DNA of 64,000 nucleotides from Fodinibius salsisoli (lineage in GTDB: Bacteria > Bacteroidota > Rhodothermia > Balneolales > Balneolaceae). Where the stretch lies: positions 62,001-126,000 of the forward strand of contig NZ_JAGGJA010000005.1 of NCBI RefSeq assembly GCF_026229185.1, written 5' to 3'. The notes beneath the pieces are model-generated. The model did no database searches. It was not told the DNA's origin and saw nothing but the letters and a program-made list of their open reading frames with translations. Every line of letters starts with the position of its first letter. Position 1 is the first letter of the stretch. Position numbers and translations under genes: made by a program. This document shows, piece after piece, positions 17,493-25,561 of the stretch.

Positions 17493-17849
17493 TTATTCGT
17501 TAAGCATGTTCCGGAGGTTATTGTTATTTCCTTCGGTTGACTCCTGTTGCTCTTCCTGCTCATCAATTTCAATCGTCTGTTTGGGTGCTTCAATCTGATC
17601 CGCAGATGATGTTGATGAAGAAGAGTCCTCTGAAATGATAGCTTCAAGGTTTTGAATCCGCCGATTAGTGTCTTTTTTATGTTCTACAAATGCTTTAGCC
17701 AGTCGGTCAAAATCCTTTTCCGTGATTTTTGTGTTGGTACGATTGATCCAGGCTTTTATGAGGCCGGTTACTTTAGCTACAATAAAACCGACCAGTGCAA
17801 TACCCCCGATGGCACCTACCAGTGCAACGACCATTTCTTCAAAACTCAT
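17493..17849 (-). CDS. PspB-like small membrane protein, third of three
   Basis: The product is 118 residues. An N-terminal membrane helix (~residues 7-30) is followed by a soluble coil with ITEKDFDRLAKAFVEHKK and then NRRIQNLEAIISE. The tail is Ser/Glu/Gln-rich. The RIQNLEAII segment resembles the C-terminal helix of phage-shock protein B (RIQALESIL). The core is nearly identical in pattern to the preceding gene's (ITEEDFDRMARAFIEHKK), which points to tandem duplication. Its start overlaps the previous stop by 4 bases (ATGA), so translation is coupled. Function is inferred only: membrane stress sensing or scaffolding. Confidence 0.6.
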   Translation of the reverse strand: MSFEEMVVALVGAIGGIALVGFIVAKVTGLIKAWINRTNTKITEKDFDRLAKAFVEHKKDTNRRIQNLEAIISEDSSSSTSSADQIEAPKQTIEIDEQEEQQESTEGNNNNLRNMLNE

Positions 17850-18172
17850 TGCTGGACCCTCTGTTTCTGGTTAAGATCATTATTTAATTGTGGTGAAGAA
17901 TTTCGTTCCTCAGGCGATTCTATCCGTACAGAATTCTGTGGATTTCCGTCCAGTGAAGCTTCGATGTTTTTTAACCGCTGGCTCATTTCTTTTTTGTGTT
18001 CAATAAAAGCACGAGCCATCCGATCGAAGTCTTCTTCCGTAATAGCAATCTTATTTTCATGCTTGTTTTTTTCAATTGAAGCCTTCACGACGTGATAAAT
18101 TTTCCACAATGTCAAAAAGCCCAGGCTTGCCCCAAAGGCCAGAAATACAATAGCCACTAATGCTTCTATCAT
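17846..18172 (-). CDS. PspB-like small membrane protein, second of three
   Basis: The product is 108 residues: membrane helix ~3-28 (ALVAIVFLAFGASLGFLTLW), basic stretch, then the shared block ITEEDFDRMARAFIEHKK and SQRLKNIEASLDG, and a polar tail. It is the closest relative in the window of the 17493-17849 product. It overlaps both its neighbours by 4 bases (ATGA at each junction), a strong sign that the three are made together. No enzyme motif is present. Confidence 0.6.
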   Translation of the reverse strand: MIEALVAIVFLAFGASLGFLTLWKIYHVVKASIEKNKHENKIAITEEDFDRMARAFIEHKKEMSQRLKNIEASLDGNPQNSVRIESPEERNSSPQLNNDLNQKQRVQQ

Positions 18173-18483
18173 CGTGTCCTCCGTTTATCCGCGATATCTG
18201 AAACTTGCTGTTTATTTTCTTCTTTGATGGATGGTTCATCTTCAATCTCAATTTCCGCCATTCCTTTGCCGGCGCCGGTTGAAAAATCATCAGGACTGCC
18301 CGCCGCAATGGCTTCCAGGTTTTCAATACGACCCTTCATGGAGTTGACCAGTTTACGAAGTTCTTCCACTTCTTCTTCATTCTGCTGGCTTTTACCCATC
18401 ATCTGCATCTTATTCTTCTGGTATTCGATGATTAATCCACCGACGACGGATACAATAACAATTAAGAAAATCCAGATCGTCAT
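18169..18483 (-). CDS. PspB-like small membrane protein, first of three
   Basis: The product is 104 residues: membrane helix ~2-19 (TIWIFLIVIVSVVGGLII), a charged coil (EEEVEELRKLVNSMKG) and the family motif RIENLEAIAAG, then an acidic tail. It lacks the ITE.DFDR block found in the other two, so it is the most diverged of the three. Of them it is nearest in length and layout to PspB, which is about 75 residues. It follows yggS by 78 bases and may carry its own promoter. Confidence 0.55.
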   Translation of the reverse strand: MTIWIFLIVIVSVVGGLIIEYQKNKMQMMGKSQQNEEEVEELRKLVNSMKGRIENLEAIAAGSPDDFSTGAGKGMAEIEIEDEPSIKEENKQQVSDIADKRRTR

Positions 18484-18561
18484 AATTCTTTATTTTGGTT
18501 ACAAGAAGGTAATGTACTAAATCTTAGGGAGATTGAAACACTCTTATAACGATTTTGTCGC

Positions 18562-19266
18562 TTAATAGTTGCGTTCGCCAAAAATAGCACGACCAACCCG
18601 TACCATGGTGGCGCCTTCTTCGATAGCTACTTCCATATCATTGGTCATGCCCATCGAAAGTTCATCCAGTTGAACACTGTCAGCCTCATAAGTACGGAGC
18701 TGATCACGGATTTCCCGTAATTGCTGGAATTGGGGACGCACCTGTTCCGCTTCATCCGGGCCTACATACGTTGCCATGCCCATCAGTCCACGGACGCGCA
18801 CATGCTTAAGCCCCTGTGCATATTCCAGGATATCCGGGACATCCTCGGCTGTGCACCCGCTTTTTTGATCTTCTCCGCTAATATTAATTTGGATGAGCGT
18901 GTTGATGATCCGATCGATACGGGAGGCCCGCTTTTCGATCTCGCGCAGATATTTTTTCTTTTCAATAGAGTGGATCCAGTTCACGCGATCCACCATATAT
19001 TTGATTTTATTGGTCTGGAGGTTGCCGACCATATGCCACTGTAGGGACTCTTCCTCATAGTCCGCCATCTTATCCTGGAGCTCTTTGGCTCGGTTTTCTC
19101 CAAAATGAAGTTGTCCGCATTTAAACGCCCTTTTAATATCCTCCAGTGGCTTCAGCTTACTCACAGCTATGAGCTGTACTTCGTCGGGATTGCGGCCTGC
19201 CCGTTGACAAGCTTTTTGAATACGATTCGAAACAGTGGTAATATTGTGGCAAATATCTTCGGCCAT
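18562..19266 (-). CDS. yggS: YggS-family pyridoxal-phosphate homeostasis protein (PLPBP)
   Basis: The product is 234 residues, the usual size. It has the alanine-racemase-like barrel of the family, with the PLP lysine in LIAVSKLKP (K37), then [62 protein letters not shown]. These proteins bind PLP and keep B6 and amino-acid pools balanced rather than acting as racemases. First gene of the operon that runs through the PspB-like trio to divIVA. Confidence 0.95.
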   Translation of the reverse strand: MAEDICHNITTVSNRIQKACQRAGRNPDEVQLIAVSKLKPLEDIKRAFKCGQLHFGENRAKELQDKMADYEEESLQWHMVGNLQTNKIKYMVDRVNWIHSIEKKKYLREIEKRASRIDRIINTLIQINISGEDQKSGCTAEDVPDILEYAQGLKHVRVRGLMGMATYVGPDEAEQVRPQFQQLREIRDQLRTYEADSVQLDELSMGMTNDMEVAIEEGATMVRVGRAIFGERNY

Positions 19267-19530
19267 GGAGTAGCAGTCAGTTTTGAAATTTAAAACTAAT
19301 ACTTTTAGAAATCAGGCCTCCCCAAATGAGAGGGAAGCAACTGATATTAAAATAAGCTTTTAAGAAAGGTATTAAAATGCTATTTTAAGGGTCTGAATGA
19401 AAAGACAGAATTATAAATTATTACTCTCTATCCTGAGTATCTTTTATTCCTACTCTGAATTATTTATGCCTCGGTTCAGGCGCAGGCGAGATAAAATCGC
19501 AACGCTAAAATACGGGGGCCGATAGCTCGC

Positions 19531-20586
19531 ATGAACGTTCAGGTTCAGCATATTTCTACCTTCCTCCATCAATGGGCACCGCCCAGCACAAAACTCGACT
19601 ACGATAACGTTGGTTTATTAGTCGGAGATCCTAATCAGCAAACTACCAGAATCTTAACTTGTCTTGACGTTACCCTGGAAGTGGTAGCGGAAGCCATTGA
19701 GCGAAACTGTGATCTTATCGTCGCTCACCACCCATTGATTTTTAAGGGTATTGATCGTATTAACCCCACCAATGAGCAGGGGGAAATTATATTCAAATTA
19801 ATTAAAAATGATATTGCCCTGATTGCGGCCCATACGAACCTGGATGCCGCACTGGATGGCGTTTCTTTTGTGTTGGGACAGAAGCTAAAGCTCAAAAACT
19901 TAAAGTTTTTGGATAATGGCTATAATATAAGTCGTAAGATTGTTCTTACTACCAATCATTCCGATAGCGAGTCAGTTTTAAAGTTACTGAACTATTATTC
20001 AGCTGAAGAAGCCCATTATTATAAGGTAGAAGGTCGTAAGAGTGACCAGTACACCTACGAAGCCATTATGGATGAACATAATGTAGGTGACCTAAAAAAA
20101 GAATTGAATAAAAATGGGTTGCTGGATCGGGGTAGCTTCCAGGTCATGGAAGTAGCTAGCCCATCGAACAATGTGGGGATGGGCGTTGTAGGCTTTTATC
20201 GGGATAAGGGATTAACGCAGGAGCAGTTTCTGGAATTAGTTTCCGAAGCATTGAATGTAGAAGCAATACGGTTTTCTGGTTCGATTGATCGCATTAAGAA
20301 AGTAGCCGTTTGTGGAGGAGCGGGCGTTTCTTTGGCACGTACAGCCATTGCACAGGGCGCCCAGGCCTTTGTGACCGCCGACATTAAATATCACGATTAC
20401 TTTACTGATACAGAAAATTTTTTACTGGTCGATGTAGGCCATTATGAAAGTGAAGTGCCGATGGTGTCTGCACTTCAGCAAGAACTCAGTGAAGCATTTG
20501 AGCGAGTTGAGGTTCTTGAGACGCAAGCAATCACCAATCCAATGCAGGTTTTTATACCTGACCAAAAACAAAATCCGCAGGAATAA
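19531..20586 (+). CDS. Nif3-like dinuclear metal centre hexameric protein (YbgI family)
   Basis: The product is 351 residues. The N-terminal metal-binding half includes APPSTKLDYDNVGLLVGD, CDLIVAHHPLIFKG and AAHTNLDAALDGVS; the C-terminal half closes with FVTADIKYHDYF and DVGHYESE. The His/Asp/Glu residues match the two-metal site of the family. Between them lies an inserted ~100-residue PII-like/CutA-type domain (~residues 125-225), as in the long YqfO/MTH form. The reaction is unsettled; GTP cyclohydrolase I-like activity has been proposed for family members. It is followed after 19 bases by the coiled-coil gene, a frequent pairing. Confidence 0.85.
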   Translation: MNVQVQHISTFLHQWAPPSTKLDYDNVGLLVGDPNQQTTRILTCLDVTLEVVAEAIERNCDLIVAHHPLIFKGIDRINPTNEQGEIIFKLIKNDIALIAAHTNLDAALDGVSFVLGQKLKLKNLKFLDNGYNISRKIVLTTNHSDSESVLKLLNYYSAEEAHYYKVEGRKSDQYTYEAIMDEHNVGDLKKELNKNGLLDRGSFQVMEVASPSNNVGMGVVGFYRDKGLTQEQFLELVSEALNVEAIRFSGSIDRIKKVAVCGGAGVSLARTAIAQGAQAFVTADIKYHDYFTDTENFLLVDVGHYESEVPMVSALQQELSEAFERVEVLETQAITNPMQVFIPDQKQNPQE

Positions 20587-20605
20587 ACGACGATAACGTA
20601 AATTT

Positions 20606-21340
20606 ATGGAAGAAGTACTTCAACAATTAGCCAATCTTCAATATATCGATAGCAGAATTGATGAGCTAACGCAGCTACGGGGAGATCTGCCAGAAGAGAT
20701 TCTGGATATTGAGACTGACATCAACCGCAAAGAGGCCAAGATCAAACGACTTGAAGAAGAGAAGAAGGAGCTTCAGGTTGAGAAAGATAATCTTGCGCTT
20801 GAGATCAAAGATGCTCAGAACAAGATGGATAAGTATGAGGAGCAGCAGATGTCGGTCCGGAATAACCGGGAGTATGATGCACTGACCAAAGAGATTGAGT
20901 CTCAGAAACAGGTTATCGAAAATGCCCAGTCTCGTAAGGAAGAGGTTGAAAAGCGACTCGAGCAGGTTGATCCCGAAATAGAAGTAGCCCAAGAGCAGCT
21001 TGAGGAAGTGCAAGAGCTGCACCAGGAAAAGAAAGAAAACCTCGACAAAGTGGTCAAAGAGACCGAAGAAGAGGAAGAAATGCTGATTAAGAAGCGAGAA
21101 GAGGTAGAAGAAGATATCAGTAAGCGATACCTGAGAAGTTATAAGCGGCTCCGTAACGGACTGTCTAATGGGTTAGCTGTTGTTCCAATGGAAAAAGGAG
21201 CTGCACTGGGGATGGCACTGCCACCGCAAACACAGGTCGAAGTTCGTCATAAGAATAAGATTATCATTGACGAGAACAGTGGCCGAATTGTTGTGCATCC
21301 ATCATTTTTTAAGACAGCGAAAAAACAGCTTTCACTGTAA
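20606..21340 (+). CDS. Coiled-coil protein with a cysteine-less zinc-ribbon-like C-terminus
   Basis: The product is 244 residues. Residues ~5-170 form a continuous, charged coiled coil with the conserved MSVRNNREYDALTKEIE block. The last ~60 residues correspond to the C4-type zinc ribbon of this family (usual pattern: a CxxC near ..VERGACGGC..LPPQ and a second near VCENCGRIL). Here the segments read EKGAALGMALPPQ and IIDENSGRIV, so all four cysteines are replaced (A, M, D, S) while the flanking PPQ, ENxGRI and HPSFF remain. Function of the family is not established. It is co-directional with the Nif3-type gene, 19 bases apart. Confidence 0.8.
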   Translation: MEEVLQQLANLQYIDSRIDELTQLRGDLPEEILDIETDINRKEAKIKRLEEEKKELQVEKDNLALEIKDAQNKMDKYEEQQMSVRNNREYDALTKEIESQKQVIENAQSRKEEVEKRLEQVDPEIEVAQEQLEEVQELHQEKKENLDKVVKETEEEEEMLIKKREEVEEDISKRYLRSYKRLRNGLSNGLAVVPMEKGAALGMALPPQTQVEVRHKNKIIIDENSGRIVVHPSFFKTAKKQLSL

Positions 21341-21363
21341 AGCGTAGTTTTTGACCTCTTTAG

Positions 21364-21406
21364 AAAAGATGTACTCATCAACTTGCGATGTGGTACATCT
21401 TTTTTA
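21364..21406 (+). terminator. Rho-independent terminator after the coiled-coil gene
   Basis: AAAAGATGTAC (21364-21374) pairs perfectly with GTACATCTTTT (21393-21403). The pairing runs into a T6 tract (21400-21405). A smaller CATC/GATG pairing may extend the stem inside the loop. It separates the Nif3 operon from rnpB. Confidence 0.8.
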
Positions 21407-21460
21407 TTAGTATAGGTACTTCTGCTGATTCTTTTCCGGCATATTTTCCGTATTTTATGA

Positions 21461-21822
21461 GCGGATAGTCGGGCAATCGCTCGCCTTTGCCAAAGCTTTG
21501 GCATGGGCGGGAGGAAAGTCCGAACACCTACAAGCACCGTGCTTCCTAACGGGAAGATTCGCCCGAGCATTCGGGAGGATAGAAAGTGCCACAGAAAACA
21601 TACTACCCTCGATACGTCGGGGGAAAAGGTGAAAAGGCGAGGTAAGAGCTCACCGCCCCGGTGGTAACATTCGGGGGCAGGGTAAACCTCACGGGGTGCA
21701 AGCTTATGCAGGCAGTGTGCTGCTTGTCGCTATACTGCCGGGTGAAGTGCTTGAGTCCTGAAGTGATTCAGGAACCAGATAAATGATTGCCATATACAGA
21801 ATTCGGCTTACAGGCTATCCGG
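21461..21822 (+). ncRNA. rnpB: RNase P RNA (bacterial type A)
   Basis: This is the catalytic RNA that trims tRNA 5' ends. Recognised blocks in order: P1 strand CGGATAG (21462-21468), GAGGAAAGTCCGAACACC (CR-I, ~21533), CCACAGAAAACATACTACC (CR-II/III region), GGTAAGAGCTCACCG, GGTAAACCTCACGGGGTGCAA (split here from ~21680), and CAGATAAATGATTGCC with ACAGAATTCGGCTTACAGG (CR-V). It closes with P1 partner CTATCCG (21815-21821). The length of about 362 bases fits type A. Ends are set by the P1 pairing and may be off by a few bases. A hairpin terminator follows directly. Confidence 0.96.
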
Positions 21823-21834
21823 GAATTTCATGAG

Positions 21835-21866
21835 AAGGCCGTCCAGGAAGGGCGGCCTTTTGTTTT
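21835..21866 (+). terminator. Terminator of rnpB
   Basis: AAGGCCGTCC (21835-21844) and GGGCGGCCTT (21850-21859) form a 10-bp stem with one G-U wobble and a 5-base loop. A TTTTGTTTT run follows. Confidence 0.9.
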
Positions 21867-21909
21867 ATGATAGAGAATGATTTTAATGAATTAATATTTT
21901 CGAAAAATT

Positions 21910-22416
21910 ATGAATTCAAAAGACTTACGTGCGCTTCAGCAGCCCCTGAAGGAGGACTATAAAACAAATCCAGAGAAGGCCGAGATAACCCTGCATGCTG
22001 AAGGAGCGTTGGGTGAAGGTATAAGTTGTAAGGTCGATACATTCGCCGGAATGGCAGAGGCAGGACTACATCCGGCTACCGGTGGTGATGGTTCGCAAGC
22101 TTGTTCCGGTGATATGTTGCTGGAGGCGTTGGTAGCCTGTGCCGGAGTGACGCTAAAGTCGGTAGCTACGGCCTGGGATATTACCCTCGACAAGGGTACT
22201 ATACGAGCTGAAGGAGTGCTGGATTTTAAGGGAACCCTGGGGATCTCCCGGGAGGCGCCGGTAGGTTTTGAATCCATTACCTTATTCTTTGACCTGGAAA
22301 GTGATGCAAAGCCTAAAAAGCTTGAGAAGCTTATTGAAGTGACGGAACGGTATTGCGTTGTTTTCCAGACGCTGAAAAATAGCCTGGAGTTACATACAGA
22401 GGTCTCACTGCATTAA
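21910..22416 (+). CDS. OsmC/Ohr-family protein
   Basis: The product is 168 residues. The two redox cysteines typical of the family are seen in LLEALVACAGVTLKSV (~residue 78) and ERYCVVFQTL (~148). The family reduces organic hydroperoxides with thiol donors; the SDGD-like region here (GGDGSQACSGDMLLEAL) places it in the general OsmC group rather than strict Ohr. It is cytoplasmic, with no signal peptide. The stop overlaps the end of the convergent MFS gene by 4 bases. Confidence 0.85.
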   Translation: MNSKDLRALQQPLKEDYKTNPEKAEITLHAEGALGEGISCKVDTFAGMAEAGLHPATGGDGSQACSGDMLLEALVACAGVTLKSVATAWDITLDKGTIRAEGVLDFKGTLGISREAPVGFESITLFFDLESDAKPKKLEKLIEVTERYCVVFQTLKNSLELHTEVSLH

Positions 22417-23660
22417 TCCAACGAAGGACCACCATAGGTAAATAACGTTCTTTCACCACGGACGGTCTCGGGCATATGTTTGTAGATTACCCAAGAGCCA
22501 ATTAAGGTGGCAGCTCCTATTATTAGAAAAGGAAGCTCAAAGAAAACTACGGTTAGCAGGCCTGCCAAAAGTGGGCCGACAGCAATGCCAAGCCCAAACC
22601 CCATGGTAACGACGCTCATCTGCCGCCCTTCTCCACCAGTCTTGGATAGGTCTGCAGCCAGCGCAAAAGAAGGGGCGGCGATTCCTGCAGCTGCAATACC
22701 CTGTAACAGACGCACAACGATGAGCTGGGTCATGGTTTGAACTTCTCCCAGTGCAATGGTCGTGAATCCCATGAGAATAAGGCCTGCCAGGATAAAGGGT
22801 TTACGACCCCATTTGTCAGAAAAGTGTCCGAGAGGAACTTGAAAGATGAGACGGCTGACCATCAGCATACTAAAAGCTATACTGAAGCCAATGGCCGTCA
22901 TATCCAGCCGGGCATTAAACTCATTCTCTAATGTGGTAACCATAGAAAAACAGCAGGCCATGGTAAAGGTAGCTAATGCAGCCGTTAAAATGCCGGAGCC
23001 ATATAAGGATAAGTCGAAGACTTTAAGCCGTTGATTTATATTATCATCCACTTCTATTTTAATTTCTTTAACCCAGCTTTGTACCAATATCATAGCGAGA
23101 AAAATTAAGCCAGATCCAAGATAGAAAGCGGCATCAAAGCCATAATGCACCTGTAGATACCCCCCGATGACCGGACCGATGGCAAAGCCAGTAATTCGAA
23201 AGGTGCTGTATACGCCCATCGATCCACCTCGGCTCTGTTTTTCAGTAATGCCCGTCATCAGTGATAGTGATGCCGGTATAGTAAGAGCCACACCCACTCC
23301 CTGCAACGTTCTTAAAATAAGCAGATGCAAAAAATTGTCAGCAAAGATAAAGAACAGGGTGCTGACGCCAATGAGTGTCAGCCCGAGTTGAATGAGCACT
23401 TTCCGTTTATTGAGTCTATCACTAAGTGCTCCCATTAATGGCTGGAAGATAGCCGTAATAAATCCAAACAGGGAGATCAGTATGCCTACCAGGATGGGAA
23501 CGGCGAAATCGATATGCTCCTTGGGAAGTTTGGCTACATAAAGAGGAATCAGGATAAAAAGAATACTGTTACCCATAGCATCTGCCATGCGAGCTACAGA
23601 GAGGGCTAAGATGCCTTTGTTGATACCAAGTTTTTCAATGAGTTTATTCTTTGGAGACAA
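22413..23660 (-). CDS. Major facilitator superfamily exporter
   Basis: The product is 415 residues with about 12 hydrophobic segments. It has the motif A loop between helices 2 and 3 (GALSDRLNKRKVL), a second copy in the C-half (GHFSDKWGRKPFI), and the helix-5 motif C-like GFAIGPVIGGYL typical of drug:H+ antiporters. The N-terminus is preceded by ~20 cytoplasmic residues. The substrate cannot be read from sequence. It is convergent with osmC and 96 bases downstream of mtfA on the same strand. Confidence 0.88.
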   Translation of the reverse strand: MSPKNKLIEKLGINKGILALSVARMADAMGNSILFILIPLYVAKLPKEHIDFAVPILVGILISLFGFITAIFQPLMGALSDRLNKRKVLIQLGLTLIGVSTLFFIFADNFLHLLILRTLQGVGVALTIPASLSLMTGITEKQSRGGSMGVYSTFRITGFAIGPVIGGYLQVHYGFDAAFYLGSGLIFLAMILVQSWVKEIKIEVDDNINQRLKVFDLSLYGSGILTAALATFTMACCFSMVTTLENEFNARLDMTAIGFSIAFSMLMVSRLIFQVPLGHFSDKWGRKPFILAGLILMGFTTIALGEVQTMTQLIVVRLLQGIAAAGIAAPSFALAADLSKTGGEGRQMSVVTMGFGLGIAVGPLLAGLLTVVFFELPFLIIGAATLIGSWVIYKHMPETVRGERTLFTYGGPSLD

Positions 23661-23756
23661 GGAAGAGCTTTTAGTTTTGTCAATTAATGAATAATGGTAT
23701 ACGAACGTATTCGAGAGGAAATCGTTCCTGAATTTATCTGATTAGTTGTAAGAATA

Positions 23757-24533
23757 TTAAGATTTGATATAGGAGGCGGGATCTTGCTTATAAAACTCTT
23801 TTAACTGCTCGTAAAGAGCCGGATGTTCGTTCTTAAGCTGCCGAGGTTTTTCAAAAAAACATTCGGTGATTACCGCAAAAAACTCTGCCAGGTTGGTTGC
23901 TCCATAGCTGTCAATCAGCGTTTGTTGATTTTTATGCAGGGCCGTTAACAGTTTTTTATATTCGTTACCGACCACGCGTGCCCACGAAAGGAATTGCGAA
24001 TCTTCATACTGATCTTCAACCTGATTGGTAGCTCCGTATTCATAATCAAGTTGATGAGCAAATTCGTGAAACACCAGGTTTTGGCCATCATGGATATCAG
24101 AAGCGCCTTTCTTGACTTCATCCCAGGCCAGCACCACATTGCCATGAGACCAGGCCTCGCCATGACGTTTTTGAAATCCTTCCTGAACAAAAAAGCTGTC
24201 GTGCCGATTCTTAATTTTCACGACATACGATTCCGGATACACCAGTATGGACCGAAGTTCATCATAAAAGTAGGAAAGATCATCAACGCCCAGCATCAGG
24301 ATGCATGCTTGTGCTGCAATAGTAACTCTTATTTCGTCCGTGAGCTCAAGCCCGGCGCAGCCTTCATAGGTTTTTTCTTTCAGAAAAACAGTAATCAGGC
24401 CTTTTAGTTTGGTCTGCATCTTAGCAGGAAGGTGCTGTACATAAGGCACGTTTTGATAGAGGATGGACTCCCAATCGTCCGGAAAGGGGCGCTTCATCCA
24501 CCGGTTACGGCGCCATTTTTTTAATCCGAACAT
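23757..24533 (-). CDS. mtfA: MtfA-like zinc peptidase (M90 family)
   Basis: The product is 258 residues; E. coli MtfA has about 265. The zinc site is HEFAHQLD (H156, E157, H160), with the third ligand region NLAEFFAVITECFFEKP (~residue 215) as in MtfA. An N-terminal FPDDWE..L..NVPYVQHLPA segment is also typical. In enterobacteria MtfA binds the repressor Mlc and affects glucose uptake; no Mlc/PTS gene is near here, so that role cannot be assumed. The gene begins 11 bases after the smpB stop, so they are likely co-transcribed. Confidence 0.88.
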   Translation of the reverse strand: MFGLKKWRRNRWMKRPFPDDWESILYQNVPYVQHLPAKMQTKLKGLITVFLKEKTYEGCAGLELTDEIRVTIAAQACILMLGVDDLSYFYDELRSILVYPESYVVKIKNRHDSFFVQEGFQKRHGEAWSHGNVVLAWDEVKKGASDIHDGQNLVFHEFAHQLDYEYGATNQVEDQYEDSQFLSWARVVGNEYKKLLTALHKNQQTLIDSYGATNLAEFFAVITECFFEKPRQLKNEHPALYEQLKEFYKQDPASYIKS

Positions 24534-24544
24534 ACACGAAGCTA

Positions 24545-25012
24545 TTACATATTGATTTTATACGTTCCTTTATACTTACGCTCAAGTTCGCGCTTGGTAT
24601 CTCGCTCTTTGATATCCTGCCGCTTATCATGCTGTTGCTTACCTTTGGCGATACCCAGCAGAATTTTGGCATAGCCCTTCTTGAAATACAGTTTCAAGGG
24701 GATGAGCGTATAACCCTTTTGCGAAATTGCTTTGTCCATTTCACGAATTTCGCGCTTGTTAAGCAGTAGTTTTCTCTTGCGGCGCTCGTCATGATTGGTG
24801 TAAGAACCTTGTTTGTACGGTTTGATGTACATGTCATGCAGCCAAACTTCTCCATCGTGCAAATGAGCAAAAGATTCACTGAGGCTGGCGTTGCCATTCC
24901 GCAGGGACTTTACCTCCGTGCCTTGCAGCACCAGTCCCGCTTCATAGGTATCTTCAATATGATACTCATGGCGGGCTTTACGATTTTTGATGGTTGGTGT
25001 GCTGGTGGACAT
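24545..25012 (-). CDS. smpB: SsrA-binding protein SmpB
   Basis: The product is 155 residues. The OB-fold signature NRKARHEYHIEDTYEAGLVL, GTEVKSLRNGNASLSES and YTNHDERRKRKLLLNK is followed by the basic C-terminal tail (KQQHDKRQDIKERDTKRELER) that enters the ribosomal mRNA channel. It works with tmRNA to rescue stalled ribosomes. No tmRNA gene is seen in this window. Confidence 0.97.
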   Translation of the reverse strand: MSTSTPTIKNRKARHEYHIEDTYEAGLVLQGTEVKSLRNGNASLSESFAHLHDGEVWLHDMYIKPYKQGSYTNHDERRKRKLLLNKREIREMDKAISQKGYTLIPLKLYFKKGYAKILLGIAKGKQQHDKRQDIKERDTKRELERKYKGTYKINM

Positions 25013-25077
25013 AGTTAAAAAATTTGTAAGTATTACCGAGTTATATAGGTCCTATCTTGTAGAAGCTGTCAGCTGAT

Positions 25078-25497
25078 TCAGTAATCAAACCCAAGCTCAC
25101 GTAACTGGTTCATGATATCTTCGCCGGGAGTGCGATTGGGCATGGTATCGTAAATGCTCATAATTTGTTTGATCTCAGACCGTGCCTTTTGATTATCCGG
25201 ATTGAGATTCAGCACTTTTATATACTGCTCCAGGGCTGAGGTCATACGATCACGCATGCTGCTGTCTTCGGGGCCCCGGTATTCAAGAAACAGCCCATAG
25301 TTCAAATAAGTTTTTTCTTTTAGCTTGGGCAGATCCGCATCTACATTATTCGGGTCTGCATTTTCAAGCAATTCAATAGCCTGTTGATAACTATCCTCTG
25401 CAATCAGTTGGTCAATCTTTTTGGAAAGATCCTCTGGTGTCGAAGATGAACAAGCAATAAAGGCGATAGAGAGTAGCAGCAGTGAAAAGTAACGCAT
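25078..25497 (-). CDS. Small TPR-type lipoprotein
   Basis: From ATG 25497 the product is 139 residues with a lipoprotein signal (SIAFIAC, Cys16). An ATG 12 bases earlier would add MTSF and is less likely. The mature part contains two helix-pair units like tetratricopeptide repeats (LIAEDSYQQAIELLENADP; ALEQYIKVLNLNPDNQKARSEI). It is probably an envelope protein-protein adaptor. It lies 65 bases upstream of smpB on the same strand. I do not recognise a named family. Confidence 0.65.
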   Translation of the reverse strand: MRYFSLLLLSIAFIACSSSTPEDLSKKIDQLIAEDSYQQAIELLENADPNNVDADLPKLKEKTYLNYGLFLEYRGPEDSSMRDRMTSALEQYIKVLNLNPDNQKARSEIKQIMSIYDTMPNRTPGEDIMNQLRELGFDY

Positions 25498-25561
25498 GAA
25501 AGAGGTCAAATTAGGGATTTAGAATTTGTAATGGGAATACCCAAAGATAAGGAAAAGATAG

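Noticed and set aside
19267-19530. tRNA or riboswitch in the 264-base gap between yggS and the Nif3-type gene
   Set aside because: No cloverleaf, no TTC-loop and no known aptamer core could be found; only A/T-rich sequence and likely divergent promoters.
21247-21570. Minus-strand open frame across the end of the coiled-coil gene and the start of rnpB
   Set aside because: It overlaps a coding gene, a terminator and the RNase P RNA; composition is that of a chance frame.
24534-25077. tmRNA (ssrA) gene near smpB
   Set aside because: The flanks of smpB are too short and show no tRNA-Ala-like ends.
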